A stretch of 64,000 nt of DNA from Mucilaginibacter psychrotolerans (GCF_004519315.1 NZ_SOZE01000016.1:62001-126000); one strand, 5' to 3'; shown: positions 36,001-45,133, counted from the stretch's first letter. Program-made: numbers and translations. Notes: a model not told the origin generated them from the letters alone.

Positions 36001-36193
36001 CTACCTCTTCAGCACTTCGGCCCGGCCATTGCGCTATGATGATGATCTGCGTATTGGTAACATCAGGGAAGGTTTCGATGGGGGTGTTGAGGTAACTCCA
36101 TACGCCCAGTACAGCCAGCACTGCAGTTAAAAAGAATACCATTCCCCGGTGCCGGAGCGAAAAGTATATAATATTTTTTATGAGCTTGTTCAT
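33056..36193 (-). CDS. czcA: Heavy-metal efflux RND pump, CzcA/CusA family
   Basis: The inner-membrane pump (1045 residues) of a tripartite export system that drives metal ions out of the periplasm or cytoplasm with proton flow. It has twelve membrane segments and two large periplasmic loops. The TM4 region reads DFGIIIDGAVVMVE, the pattern of divalent-metal pumps (Zn/Co/Cd/Ni); copper/silver CusA proteins have a different TM4 sequence. Family landmarks such as IETFPDVTNTQI near the N-terminus and GFIALFGVCIQNG near TM11 are present. It ends the operon and has a terminator after it. Confidence 0.94.
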   Translation of the reverse strand: MNKLIKNIIYFSLRHRGMVFFLTAVLAVLGVWSYLNTPIETFPDVTNTQIIIIAQWPGRSAEEVEKMITIPMETVLNSVQKKANLRTTSSFGLSYVRIIFDDDVDDAFARQQVLSRLGNADLPDGVKPEVEPPYGPTGEIFRYTLKSKTKSMHELTAIQDWILDKQFKSVDGVADVNSFGGEEKAYEVSVNPSLLQKYGLTSLDVFNAISRSNINVGGDVIEKNDQAFVVRGIGLINNIDEIQNIIIKNVNNVPILARDVADIKESGLPRLGQVGRDKNNDVIEGIVVMRKGENPAEVLTRIHAKVDELNNRILPKNVKLDTFYDRTSLMDFATETVIHNLLEGIILVTVIVFLFMADWRTTLTVAIIIPLALLFAFICLRIKGMSANLLSMGAVDFGIIIDGAVVMVEGIFVALDHRAKEVGMPKFNNLAKLGLFKNVGTEMGKAIFFSKLIILTCLIPIFAFQKVEGKMFSPLAYTLGFALLGALLFTLTLVPALSSILLRKNVREKHNPVVLFFENGIRRMFKYTYSHQKLSIIVATVFMGVTFFSAKFLGSEFLPQLNEGALWVTAQLPMSTSLENSVKITDKLRDVLATFPEVKQTLSQVGRTNDGTDPKGFFNVQIQVDLLPKKQWKRNITQEQLIAEMDKKLSQFPGIIFNYSQPIIDNVAEAVAGVPASMAVKIFGPDFDVLDHKADSVMNVLKHVKGVEDLGILRNLGQPEFRIELDQRKMALYGVSTADANSVIEMAIGGKAATQLYEGERKFDIRIRYQKQYRNSEEKIENLMVPTLNGAKISIKEISTIKKLTGPAFIFRDNNSRYIAVKFSVRGRDLGSTIAEAQQKVGDKVKLDQGYSFTWNGEFENQIRASNTLAHVVPICLLVIFLLLYITFGNAKDAFLVILNVPFALIGGILALHITQTNFSISAGIGFIALFGVCIQNGVILISVFRKNLEEGKILDDAILSGVISRVRPVVMTALMAAIGLMPAAISTGIGSETQKPLAIVVIGGLVTSTILTLLILPLIYAIVHRFIHKRENRKTLKRIGAINA

Positions 36194-36265
36194 ATATTCT
36201 CAGTGATAATAGTACCTCAAAAGGTACAGTAAACAATAATTTTTTGGATGCAGTAGCGCTGTGGC

Positions 36266-37360
36266 TTATTGTTCGGTTAGTGCGTTATACAGCAACAATT
36301 GCCCTTGTGATATCACCTTGTCGCCCGGCTTAAGCCCTGTAGCTATATAGGTTATGTTATCAACCGTTTTAATTACACTAACTTCCTGCACACGCATATT
36401 GCACTTGCTGTTGTACACCACCACAAAGTTTTTACTATCGTCAAATATCACCGCAGATGCAGGGATGGCTACCGAGGTTGATGCTTCTTTATTGGTTATC
36501 AATACATTGGTAAACATTTCGGGCTTAAGCAGCATATCGTTGTTGCTTAATGCAATGCGCACTTTCATTACTTTATTGTCTGGATCTAATACCGAGCTTA
36601 CCTCATCTACGTTGCCAGTAAAGACCTTGTTGGGGTAGGCCAGTGTTGTGATGTGTGCATCGTAGCCTTTTTTAACCTTGGCTATATCCGATTCAAATAC
36701 ATTGGCCCATATCCACACATCTTTCATATTTGATATGGTGAAGAGGCTGCTGCTGTTATCAGGGCGGATAAAGTTACCCGCGCTGATGTTTTTCTCTACA
36801 ATGAAGCCATCCGCCGGTGCTTTGATGATAAGTGTGCCTGCGGCATTGGTATTGCCGCCGCCGTTAATGGCTATTTGCTGCTGTATCCTGCTGTTTGCGG
36901 CTACGGCTTTGTTGTAGTTTTCTTTTGCTTCTGTATAGTCGCGCTCGCTGGAGATACCGTTTTTGTACAGGTATTCGGCCTGTTCCATCTGGCGTTTGCT
37001 AATGGCAAGGTCGGCCTTGGTAGAGCTGAGGTCGGTATAGTTGCCGGCCACATCTGCACTGCGGAGTACGGCCAGGGTTTGGCCCTTGTTTACCTTATCG
37101 CCCAGGGAAACCTTTACTTCGGTTACCTGCCCGCTGGTAAAGGGGAATACCTTTACTACCTTGTTCTCATCGAAGGATACTTCACCGCTAAGCGCCAGTT
37201 CGTCTTCCATCGGCGTTGTTTTGGCAGTGTCTATTTTAATGATTTTGGCCATGGAATCGCTTACGCAAACCTGTTCTACGGCCATAGTGCCGGTTTTCTT
37301 TTCCTGGCAGGATGCAAGTGCTATGGATGCTGCCGCTATATATATTAATCCCTTTTTCAT
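36266..37360 (-). CDS. czcB: Periplasmic adaptor (CzcB/CusB-like lipoprotein)
   Basis: A 364-residue membrane-fusion protein that links the RND pump to the outer-membrane channel. A lipoprotein signal peptide (IAAASIALASCQ) puts the mature Cys near residue 19. A hairpin/lipoyl region follows with GDKVNKGQTLAVLRSAD, then the coiled hairpin, then a second lipoyl half (IIKAPADGFIVEKNISAG) and beta barrel. It lies 72 bp before the pump gene on the same strand. Confidence 0.94.
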   Translation of the reverse strand: MKKGLIYIAAASIALASCQEKKTGTMAVEQVCVSDSMAKIIKIDTAKTTPMEDELALSGEVSFDENKVVKVFPFTSGQVTEVKVSLGDKVNKGQTLAVLRSADVAGNYTDLSSTKADLAISKRQMEQAEYLYKNGISSERDYTEAKENYNKAVAANSRIQQQIAINGGGNTNAAGTLIIKAPADGFIVEKNISAGNFIRPDNSSSLFTISNMKDVWIWANVFESDIAKVKKGYDAHITTLAYPNKVFTGNVDEVSSVLDPDNKVMKVRIALSNNDMLLKPEMFTNVLITNKEASTSVAIPASAVIFDDSKNFVVVYNSKCNMRVQEVSVIKTVDNITYIATGLKPGDKVISQGQLLLYNALTEQ

Positions 37361-37397
37361 TGTTGTTGTTGTATATGCTGTGTTTTTGTGCTGTTTG

Positions 37398-38669
37398 TTA
37401 TAATGGCGTTACTACGGTAGTACCTACGGCGTAGTTAAGGTCAGCAATGGCTTTTTGCAGGTTAAGCTGCTGCTGCAATATCTTGAGCTTGGTTTCTCTG
37501 TACGAGTCGAAGAAATCGATGAACTCCTGCAAACCCACCTGTTTTTCGCGGAAGCTTTTGAGCATGCTGTTGTAAAGCTGATCATACTTGCTGTAAAAGT
37601 CGGTTTCGTTATTACCCAGCAGTTGCTGGCTTAGCTTGTACTGGTTTACAGCCGAGTAAACATCGTTCTTTAACTGTAATTCATTGCTTTGCACCGTAAG
37701 CTCCTGGCTTTGCGCGCTTAGCTTCGCATTTTTAATATTGCCCTGATTGCGGTTGAATAAGGGGAGGGGCAGGCTAATCTGCAGGCCCACATAGTTGTTG
37801 GCGTAGCTGCTATGCTGATCGTAAGTGCTACCGATGGTTATATCGGGCACGGCCAGTGCTTTTTGCAGGGTCAGGTTATGGTTGCTTTGGTCTAACAGGT
37901 ATTTGCTGGCCAGGTAATCGCCGCGGTTGGCTTTGGCTTGTTCTGAAAGCGTTGTGGCATTTAAGGTGGTATCGGTATTGTTAAAGGTAATCTGCGGTGC
38001 AATAAACTGGGTTTCGATTGCTGCCAACAGGGTTTTTAGTTCGCTTTGCAAATCGTTTATCTGGCGGTCTATCTCTACCAGGTCGTTCTGTAAGCCAAAA
38101 TTCAAAGCCTTCAAACGGATAACATCCTTAAGCGAATTATTACCCGCCTGGTACGATTTTTCTATTGCGTTTACCATCGCGGTAGCAGATGCTATTTCCG
38201 TTTGGTAAACCTTGCGCTGCTCCATCAGGTTGGCCACCTGCGAAAAATCTAACAGGAGGTTGTAGTGCAGGTTGCGCAGCAGATCGTTGAATTGCGCTTG
38301 CTGTATCTGCACGCCATCCTGGGCTATCTGTATTTGCTTGCCGCGTTTGCCTGCTGTTTTTATCAGCTGGCTTAACTGTACCAATACCTGCCCCTGGCCA
38401 TTGCTGTGCGCAAAGTATTTACGGCCTGCATCGGTAATGTTTTGGTCGGTGCTCAGTACGGGGTTATCCCAAAGTTTGGCTTGCTTAACCAATGCCTGCG
38501 CGGCATCTACATTGTATTTTTGGGCAAGCAGGCTTAGATTTTTGTCTAAAAAGGCCTTTTCGGCATCTTTAAAGGTGATTTTGAGGGTGTCGGTTTGTGC
38601 GTGTGCGCCCTGAACCGCTGCTATAAGCAGGGCCAACAGTAGGGCGGTTCGTAAATATCTGTGTACCAT
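37398..38669 (-). CDS. czcC: TolC family outer-membrane channel (CzcC-like)
   Basis: A 423-residue outer-membrane efflux protein with a signal peptide ending GAHAQ. The long helices of the family repeat (LSLLAQKYNVDAAQALVKQA and QISLPLPLFNRNQGNIKNAK in the second repeat) are visible. It is the exit duct of the Czc-type pump. It is preceded by the kinase gene and followed by the adaptor gene 37 bp away. Confidence 0.93.
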   Translation of the reverse strand: MVHRYLRTALLLALLIAAVQGAHAQTDTLKITFKDAEKAFLDKNLSLLAQKYNVDAAQALVKQAKLWDNPVLSTDQNITDAGRKYFAHSNGQGQVLVQLSQLIKTAGKRGKQIQIAQDGVQIQQAQFNDLLRNLHYNLLLDFSQVANLMEQRKVYQTEIASATAMVNAIEKSYQAGNNSLKDVIRLKALNFGLQNDLVEIDRQINDLQSELKTLLAAIETQFIAPQITFNNTDTTLNATTLSEQAKANRGDYLASKYLLDQSNHNLTLQKALAVPDITIGSTYDQHSSYANNYVGLQISLPLPLFNRNQGNIKNAKLSAQSQELTVQSNELQLKNDVYSAVNQYKLSQQLLGNNETDFYSKYDQLYNSMLKSFREKQVGLQEFIDFFDSYRETKLKILQQQLNLQKAIADLNYAVGTTVVTPL

Positions 38670-38766
38670 GAGTTCAATAGAATTTGATAGTACAAACCTA
38701 TTTCACTCAAATTAGAGGCGCATTAAAACCAAATTAGATTAGCATTAGAATTACAGCAAGGGCTTG

Positions 38767-40125
38767 CTACTTCAGAAAGTCGACGATGAAGGTGCTGCCC
38801 TGCCCCAATTCCGACTGCACCCTGATGGTGCCTTTAAACAGCTCTACTATTTTACTGGCAATATATAAACCTATGCCACTGCCTGATATACTTTTATCCT
38901 TATTCACCCGGAAAAAGGGCAGGAAGATTTTTTCCGCATCTTCTGCGCTGATGCCCTGTCCTTTATCTGTAATGGCAATCCTGATGCGCGCTACATCTGC
39001 CCTGAAACTTAAGGTAACCTGGTTGCCACCGGAATATTTGAAAGCGTTATCGATAATATTATTGAGGGCAATGTACAGCATTGATTTATGGGCGGGTAGA
39101 GTAAGCTGTTCCTCATCCTCGGGCAAAGCGCTCAACTGAATCTTGAGCATGCCGGGGCCTTTTTTGCTGGCCCAGTATTCTTCCAGTTCCCATATCAATT
39201 CGTCGGCGCGTACGGGGGTGAGAGCCGCGCGGGTGTAGTTGAGGTCAACCTGGGCCAGTTCCATCAGGCTGGTAATGGTTTCCTGCAGGCGCCCACCATC
39301 GTTAGCGATGGAACGCAGCACCCTTTCATACTCAACAATGTTACGCTTTTTGGTAAGCGCCACATCCACCTCGCCCATAATGCTGGTAAGCGGGGTGCGT
39401 AGTTCGTGCGAGGCGTTGGCTACAAAGGTTTGCTGCAATTCGAAGGCGTTCTGCAGATGCTCCAGCAGGCGGTTAAAGTTATTTACCAGTTCGGCAATCT
39501 CGTCGCGGCTGTTTACCTGGTCTACACGCAAATGCAGGTTGCTGGCTTGTATGTTATTAATCTGGGCAATGATCTTATCTACCGGCGATAATGCCCGCTG
39601 GGCAAATACCCGGCCTGCAAAAAACAAACAGGTGCCGAAGATGAGGAACAGCACGCCGGTAATTTTTGCCAATACCCAGGTACGATGTTCCAGATTGGTA
39701 TCAACTGCCGATACCAGGATAACAAAATTACCCTGATTGTCTTTATAGTATTCGCCTACTACCTTTCGCCGGCCCTCTTCATATTCTATGCTGCCATCGC
39801 GACGTACCTGTTCTATGATTTCCTTGGTCCAGTACACATTGTTTTTGGTGTTGAATGCCGATAGGTTGTAATCATCATAAACACGTATCACCTCGTCGGG
39901 CAGTTTTTCCAGGTATTTTTGCTGTACGCGCACCAGCGAATCGGTAGCCAGTTCATCGGCCTTGAGGTAGAACTGCGAGGCCAGCCTGGAGCGCTCGCGC
40001 AGCCTGTTGTAAAAATCGGTGTTGAAGAACGAGAAAACCGCCACATAAACAGCTATTAATACCAGCAACAAGGCACCGGAGCTGATAAGCGTAAAATATA
40101 AGGAAAGGCGGGTTTTTATCTTCAT
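38767..40125 (-). CDS. Sensor histidine kinase of the metal-efflux operon
   Basis: A 452-residue membrane kinase. There is an N-terminal membrane helix, an extracytoplasmic sensor (residues about 35-155), a second membrane helix (LFLIFGTCLFFAG), then HAMP. The HisKA has ANASHELRTPLTSI with the phosphorylated His. The ATPase part has NNIIDNAFKYSGG, DKGQGIS and GSGIGLYIASKI. It probably senses excess metal in the periplasm, like CusS/CzcS, an inference from its operon. Confidence 0.94.
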   Translation of the reverse strand: MKIKTRLSLYFTLISSGALLLVLIAVYVAVFSFFNTDFYNRLRERSRLASQFYLKADELATDSLVRVQQKYLEKLPDEVIRVYDDYNLSAFNTKNNVYWTKEIIEQVRRDGSIEYEEGRRKVVGEYYKDNQGNFVILVSAVDTNLEHRTWVLAKITGVLFLIFGTCLFFAGRVFAQRALSPVDKIIAQINNIQASNLHLRVDQVNSRDEIAELVNNFNRLLEHLQNAFELQQTFVANASHELRTPLTSIMGEVDVALTKKRNIVEYERVLRSIANDGGRLQETITSLMELAQVDLNYTRAALTPVRADELIWELEEYWASKKGPGMLKIQLSALPEDEEQLTLPAHKSMLYIALNNIIDNAFKYSGGNQVTLSFRADVARIRIAITDKGQGISAEDAEKIFLPFFRVNKDKSISGSGIGLYIASKIVELFKGTIRVQSELGQGSTFIVDFLK

Positions 40126-40251
40126 TTTTTTGTGCTTTCACCGATTGCGGCTGATTCCACCGATTATATTGATTTTTCGCTTGAGTACATTTATTAAAGG
40201 TGCTCAAGAGGGCTTTGATGTTTCAGCGATTAACCGTCTATGTCATCAGTC

Positions 40252-40929
40252 TCAGTCTTTTAAAATATAGCCCATGCCTATTACGGTATGGATAAGTTTT
40301 TTATCGAACCCCTTCTGTATTTTGTTGCGCAGGTAATTTACGTACACATCAACCATATTGGTGCCTGTATCAAAACTGATGCCCCATACTTTCTCCATAA
40401 TAAACTCACGTGACAACAGCTTGGCAGGGTGCTGTATAAATAGTTCCAGCAGGCTGTATTCTTTGGCGGTGAGGATAATTTGCTGGCCCTCGCGCTCGGC
40501 GGTTTTGGTCCAGGTGTTTAGTTTGAGGCCGCCGAAACTGAGGATATGCTCTTCTTCCTCGGTAACTTTTTTGCGGCGCAGCAGGGCCTCTATGCGCGCA
40601 AGCAGCTCGTTAAAATGGAAAGGCTTCAACAGGTAATCGTCCGCTCCCGATTTCAGGCCGTTCACCTTATCGTCAATAGTGCCCAGTGCGCTAAGCATTA
40701 GTATGGGTAGCAGGGGTTGGGTTTTGCGTATTTGCACGCACAGTTCTATACCGCTCATGCCGGGCAGCATGATATCCAATATAAGCAGGTTATAGTTTTT
40801 GCGTGTCAGCATTTCCAGAGCGGCCTCGCCGGTGGCGGTAATATCTACATCGTATTTATGCTCATTGAGCCCCTTTTTTATAAAAGACGACACCTTCTCA
40901 TTATCCTCAACCAGGCAAATAGTATCCAT
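40252..40929 (-). CDS. OmpR/PhoB-family response regulator of the metal-efflux operon
   Basis: A 225-residue regulator. The receiver domain has acidic residues near Glu8-Asp9, the phospho-acceptor Asp52 in LLILDIMLPGMSG, and KPFHFNELLARI with the conserved Lys. The winged-helix DNA-binding domain has LTAKEYSLLELFIQHPAKLLSRE and VDVYVNYLRNKI (separate pieces). It is first in the run with the kinase and czcCBA genes and probably activates its own operon in response to metal. Confidence 0.94.
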   Translation of the reverse strand: MDTICLVEDNEKVSSFIKKGLNEHKYDVDITATGEAALEMLTRKNYNLLILDIMLPGMSGIELCVQIRKTQPLLPILMLSALGTIDDKVNGLKSGADDYLLKPFHFNELLARIEALLRRKKVTEEEEHILSFGGLKLNTWTKTAEREGQQIILTAKEYSLLELFIQHPAKLLSREFIMEKVWGISFDTGTNMVDVYVNYLRNKIQKGFDKKLIHTVIGMGYILKD

Positions 40930-41007
40930 AAAGGCAATATATTTTGAACGGACTAAGTTAGTTGTATTTGGCTGTCTATACAGGATACAACAATAATTTA
41001 TTGATGA

Positions 41008-41337
41008 GGAAAGGGCTGGGGGGCATTGCTTACCTTTTTCCTGATATGCATTACCTGGGTGTTTTTCCGCTCGGCAACCTTTGGCGGTGCATGGGGACTG
41101 CTCAATGTTATGTTTGCGCCCAAAGCGGGCCTTACACCGCTGCTCACTATTGTAGCCATCATTAAAGTGCAGTAGTAATTACGCTGATGCTGGTAGTGCA
41201 ATGGACCATGCGCAAAAACAGTGTGTTAAAAACCGCATCCAAAAAACCCTGGTTTGGCTATGGTATGGGGCTTCATGTTGGTAATGATCATACTCAGCCA
41301 GGAATCGGGCAAATCGTTTATTTACTTCCAGTTCTAA
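41008..41337 (+). pseudogene. Decayed 3' end of an MBOAT (AlgI-like) O-acyltransferase gene
   Basis: Reading the plus strand in three phases recovers the C-terminal ~110 residues of an MBOAT protein. Phase A (from 41008) gives TFFLICITWVFFRSATFGGAW, ending at a TAG at 41173. Phase B (41175-41263) gives VITLMLVVQWTMRK. Phase C (41266-41337) ends MIILSQESGKSFIYFQF with its natural stop. These match the W-x-FFR-A and end of AlgI/DltB-type membrane acyltransferases in my memory of the family. The rest of the gene is gone and two frameshifts and a stop are present. A terminator-like hairpin follows. Confidence 0.6.
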
Positions 41338-41352
41338 TAACGATAATCAAAT

Positions 41353-41398
41353 AAAAAAGGATGCCTCGCGCCGGAGAGGTTCGGGGCTTTCCTTTTTT
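41353..41398 (+). terminator. Terminator-like hairpin after the MBOAT remnant
   Basis: An AAAAAAGG ... CCTTTTTT stem encloses GC-rich inner pairs. It lies 16 bp after the relic stop codon, in the place of the lost gene's own terminator. Confidence 0.55.
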
Positions 41399-41587
41399 GG
41401 TGAAATATATCGTAACAATTAGCATATTTATAGTGAAGCGAAAATGAATTGCAAAAATTAATTTATGAATGTGAATCTTTTTATTTCCTTATATTGGCTT
41501 CATTCTTAGTGATATAAAATGCGGGCAAAATGCAAATAAACGCTAAAAAATGCCTTTACGATTCCTTTCACAATCTTCAAAATTTAC

Positions 41588-43792
41588 ATGAAAAGAAAAC
41601 TTGCAGAATTCTTCTCAACCAACGTGCTCCCCTACATAAAAAGTAAGCCTGGGTTATCGTTCAGCCTGGTGTTTTTCGTGTTTTTAATTATCATCTATTA
41701 TTGGAATTTCAAGATGCAGAATCAGCTTTCGGATGCTGCTTTTGTAAAAACTACTATAGAAAACGCTAACCCGCGAACACAGCTTGGCTACATCAGCAAG
41801 ATGCTTAAGAAAGAAGAGTTTACCCTGAACTTGGGAATCATGACCAGAAGTTTGGACGTGGTAACCCATAACGCTTCCGAACAGGTAAACCCTTTGTCTT
41901 TGTTCGAAATAAATAACACCTTTGGTTTAACAGGTAATGATACCGTACATTATGTTTTCGACCACGAATGGAAAAAAACGGTTACCCACATCATTACACC
42001 TACTGGACACGCCGGAGCATATAATAATGCGCCTTTTGACTATGGTTTTGCTATAAATTACGACCAAAAAAATGTTTATCTCCAGCACGATTTCGGTGTG
42101 AATGTTGAAGTTTGGCATCCCGGTAGTGATGAGCCAGAGCTGATGAAATTTCCACAATTCACTAACATTGCAGGATCAGATGGTAAAACACCCGTGTGGT
42201 ATGCAAACGGCGCATTGGCCACGCTCACAGGAAAAAATGATTCGTTAAAAATCTACTACAATACCAATGAGGTCCCAAATACGGGCGGTAATAGTCAGTC
42301 GAACCCTGTTACATACGCCATACAAGGAAAATTTAAAGATGTACTTTTACTAAATGATAGATTATGCCTGCATGAATACGACAAAGGGCAACATAGTTTA
42401 TGGTTGGTTTCGCCAGGAACGGGGATGCCCTATACGCCACTGATACCGGTAGATGTGCTTAATGCGGTTGTAAAAGATACCGTTCTAACTCTTTCCGCAA
42501 TAGATCAGGATAGTTACATTAACTATAATGTTGATGGTTCTTTAACCGTTTTGCGACAGCGCAAGGAATGGGCCGCCAAAAGGTTTGTAATTGATTCAAA
42601 AGATACTGGCATTGACGAAAAACCCTTTATATTAGGTTTTACAGACAAATATTTATGGCTTTCGGCTAACACTAACGACAATAATATCATCTACCTGAAA
42701 ATAGATTTAAAAAGTATAAGCGGCAGCGTGAACAATTTAAAACCTGATACTTTGCAAGCCTATAAAATAGCTGATTATGATGTCGAAACCAGCCCTACAC
42801 TATTGGCTAATGTGAGTGATGACGGGCTAACTTTAGTGGCGGATAGCACACTAAACCGCTGTGTTTTTTACCGATGTGGCAATATTGATAAAAATATCCA
42901 AAAAATTGAAACCGCCAGCCTGCTGGATACAACGCTTATCAATAACCTTGCTGACTTTACTTTGATGATACCATCACAAAGTAAACATTTTGAGATGGTG
43001 GCCAAAACTACGCGTGGCATCGGCGTGGCTTACCAGGTTACTCCCTCTAAGAGCGGATTGGCAGGGTTAACGGATATAAAAGATAACAGTGCAGACCATG
43101 CTACTGCAGTTACCTGGCCTTCCCGGATAATTTTTACCACAAAAAGCCAAATTGACTATTTTTTCTTGGTGCTGTTGATTATTGCCGTACTGGTGTTTTA
43201 TTTCTTCGGTCTTTATTACGTAATGAATATCATTAATGGAGAGCCGCCGATAAAGGATACATGGTCTTTCCCAGAGCAGGAACAGCTATCTTTCCTTTAT
43301 AACAAAATAAAGCAAATCGAGAGGACTGTACGGAGCCTGAAGCTTCGCTCGGAGATTATGTTATGGTTAGGATTATCGGTTGGCGTGGCAGGGATGATCG
43401 CTTTCATTTTTTCCTTGAAAATCTTTTTTGTTGATACCACAGGATTAAAGTTTGATGCCCAGTTTACTGTGAGGATGCTTCGCACGGTCGGCATCTTTGC
43501 TTTTATGGAAGTTTTCTCTTTCTATTTTTTGAAACAATACCGCATTACTTTCAACGAGTACAAACGCTTTTATTCACTGTTCCTCCGCGTGACTACGTAC
43601 CTGGAATACTTCCAGTTAGCTAAGGCGTTCCCGGATGCAAGTGGACAGACAGACATAAAGGAAATGAAATCGACAATGCTTGCATATGTGGTAAATTTAC
43701 ATGAGGAGGGCACAACGGAAAAGATTAAAGAGTTTGATCAAATTATGACATCCGACGTTATTAAGTCGCTCATAGCTAAGATACCAGGTTGA
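41588..43792 (+). CDS. Large uncharacterised membrane protein
   Basis: A 734-residue protein with one N-terminal membrane helix (LSFSLVFFVFLIIIYYW), a large extracytoplasmic domain (about residues 60-510) and three C-terminal membrane helices (YFFLVLLIIAVLVFYFFGLYY, IMLWLGLSVGVAGMIAFIFSL, FAFMEVFSFYF). A charged cytoplasmic segment separates the second pair. The external part is beta-rich with many Asn/Asp/Lys and could be a propeller-like or cargo-binding domain. No family recognised. It is transcribed alone, after an MBOAT remnant. Confidence 0.75.
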   Translation: MKRKLAEFFSTNVLPYIKSKPGLSFSLVFFVFLIIIYYWNFKMQNQLSDAAFVKTTIENANPRTQLGYISKMLKKEEFTLNLGIMTRSLDVVTHNASEQVNPLSLFEINNTFGLTGNDTVHYVFDHEWKKTVTHIITPTGHAGAYNNAPFDYGFAINYDQKNVYLQHDFGVNVEVWHPGSDEPELMKFPQFTNIAGSDGKTPVWYANGALATLTGKNDSLKIYYNTNEVPNTGGNSQSNPVTYAIQGKFKDVLLLNDRLCLHEYDKGQHSLWLVSPGTGMPYTPLIPVDVLNAVVKDTVLTLSAIDQDSYINYNVDGSLTVLRQRKEWAAKRFVIDSKDTGIDEKPFILGFTDKYLWLSANTNDNNIIYLKIDLKSISGSVNNLKPDTLQAYKIADYDVETSPTLLANVSDDGLTLVADSTLNRCVFYRCGNIDKNIQKIETASLLDTTLINNLADFTLMIPSQSKHFEMVAKTTRGIGVAYQVTPSKSGLAGLTDIKDNSADHATAVTWPSRIIFTTKSQIDYFFLVLLIIAVLVFYFFGLYYVMNIINGEPPIKDTWSFPEQEQLSFLYNKIKQIERTVRSLKLRSEIMLWLGLSVGVAGMIAFIFSLKIFFVDTTGLKFDAQFTVRMLRTVGIFAFMEVFSFYFLKQYRITFNEYKRFYSLFLRVTTYLEYFQLAKAFPDASGQTDIKEMKSTMLAYVVNLHEEGTTEKIKEFDQIMTSDVIKSLIAKIPG

Positions 43793-44047
43793 AAATACGA
43801 TATCGTGGCATCAGTTTCTCTCGACAGAGGGCTCAACTACAGCGGGGCATTCCGGCGTAAATCGAGACGCATTTTTATCAACTGTGACGCACATCGGCTA
43901 CCTGTCCTCTGCACGGGGGGCTCTATCGAGCGACCCTGAGCTAACGGGAAGCACTGCTTGATATGCTCAATAGTATGACGCAACTTGCACCGTACAACTA
44001 AATATTGTATTAACAATAGAAGCGTACCTTGCGGCAATAAATATGTT

Positions 44048-45133
44048 ATGCAAAACAATCGACAAGGGTACTACCGCGCTGTTTTTAAATTGCGCCAGCC
44101 GGATGATGATCATAAATTTCAGCCGCTGCCCGTACCATCGGGCAGTTACCCTTTTCATTTACAGCACCAATGGCCAGATAGCGGCAAGCTTGTTTTTCAT
44201 ATGGTGGGCGATACCGGCGGTTTTCGCGATACAGGCTTTCAGCATCGGGTAGCTGCAGCGATGGCAACCCAGTGCATCAACAGCCAAACTGAGGATGAAC
44301 GACCACAGTTCTTATTCCACTTGGGAGACATCGTATATAATTATGGCGAAGCCGACGGCTACGCCGAACAGTTTTTTAAGCCGTACGAAAATTACCCGGG
44401 ACAGATTTACGCCATTGCTGGTAACCACGATAGCGATGTAAACCCCGATGCTGCCGATCCCTACCAAAGCCTGGATGCCTTTACTGCCGTTTTTTGTGAC
44501 ACCGAACATCGCAAAGTGCTTTTTGGGGGCAAAACAAAGCGCAGCAGCGGTAATCAACCCAACGTTTACTGGACGTTGGAAACCAACCTGGCTATCATTA
44601 TTGCCATGCACAGTAACGTACCCAAGTTTGGCATCGTAACGCAGGAACAGCGTAACTGGCTGATAAACGAATTACAAACGGCAGATTTGAGCCGCCCCGG
44701 CAAGGCAATTATTATTGCCATACACCACGCCCCATATTCGGCCGATACCAACCATGGATCCAGCAAGACTATGATAGAATTGCTGGAGGGGGTATTTCTC
44801 GAAACCGGCATCCAGCCAGATATGGTTGTAAGCGGACATGTACATAATTATCAGCGTTTTCAACATCTTTATCCCGAAGGTAAACCACTAACCTACCTAG
44901 TTGCCGGCGCCGGTGGGTATGACGAACTGCACAGCCTGGCCGAAGAGGGCAACCCGATATACAGCAACCATAGTCCGCTGTTGCAACACCTGCAATTACA
45001 GGCTTATAACGACAATAAACATGGTTTTCTGAAAATAGGCATCGAAAGAAAGGCGCTGGGAGTAAATATTACAGGCGAATATTATTTGTACACCGGTGAG
45101 GTTGCCGACAGGTTTGAGATAGTTGTTAGTTGA
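44048..45133 (+). CDS. Calcineurin-like metallophosphoesterase
   Basis: A 361-residue protein with all metallophosphatase blocks: MVGDTGGF, FHLGDIVYNYGEADGY, AIAGNHDSD, AIHHAPYS and VVSGHVHNYQR, which hold the two-metal ligands. The start ATG 44048 follows an A/T-rich leader and is preferred over TTG 43985. There is no obvious signal peptide. The substrate could be a nucleotide, phospholipid or phosphoprotein; the family does not tell. Confidence 0.9.
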   Translation: MQNNRQGYYRAVFKLRQPDDDHKFQPLPVPSGSYPFHLQHQWPDSGKLVFHMVGDTGGFRDTGFQHRVAAAMATQCINSQTEDERPQFLFHLGDIVYNYGEADGYAEQFFKPYENYPGQIYAIAGNHDSDVNPDAADPYQSLDAFTAVFCDTEHRKVLFGGKTKRSSGNQPNVYWTLETNLAIIIAMHSNVPKFGIVTQEQRNWLINELQTADLSRPGKAIIIAIHHAPYSADTNHGSSKTMIELLEGVFLETGIQPDMVVSGHVHNYQRFQHLYPEGKPLTYLVAGAGGYDELHSLAEEGNPIYSNHSPLLQHLQLQAYNDNKHGFLKIGIERKALGVNITGEYYLYTGEVADRFEIVVS

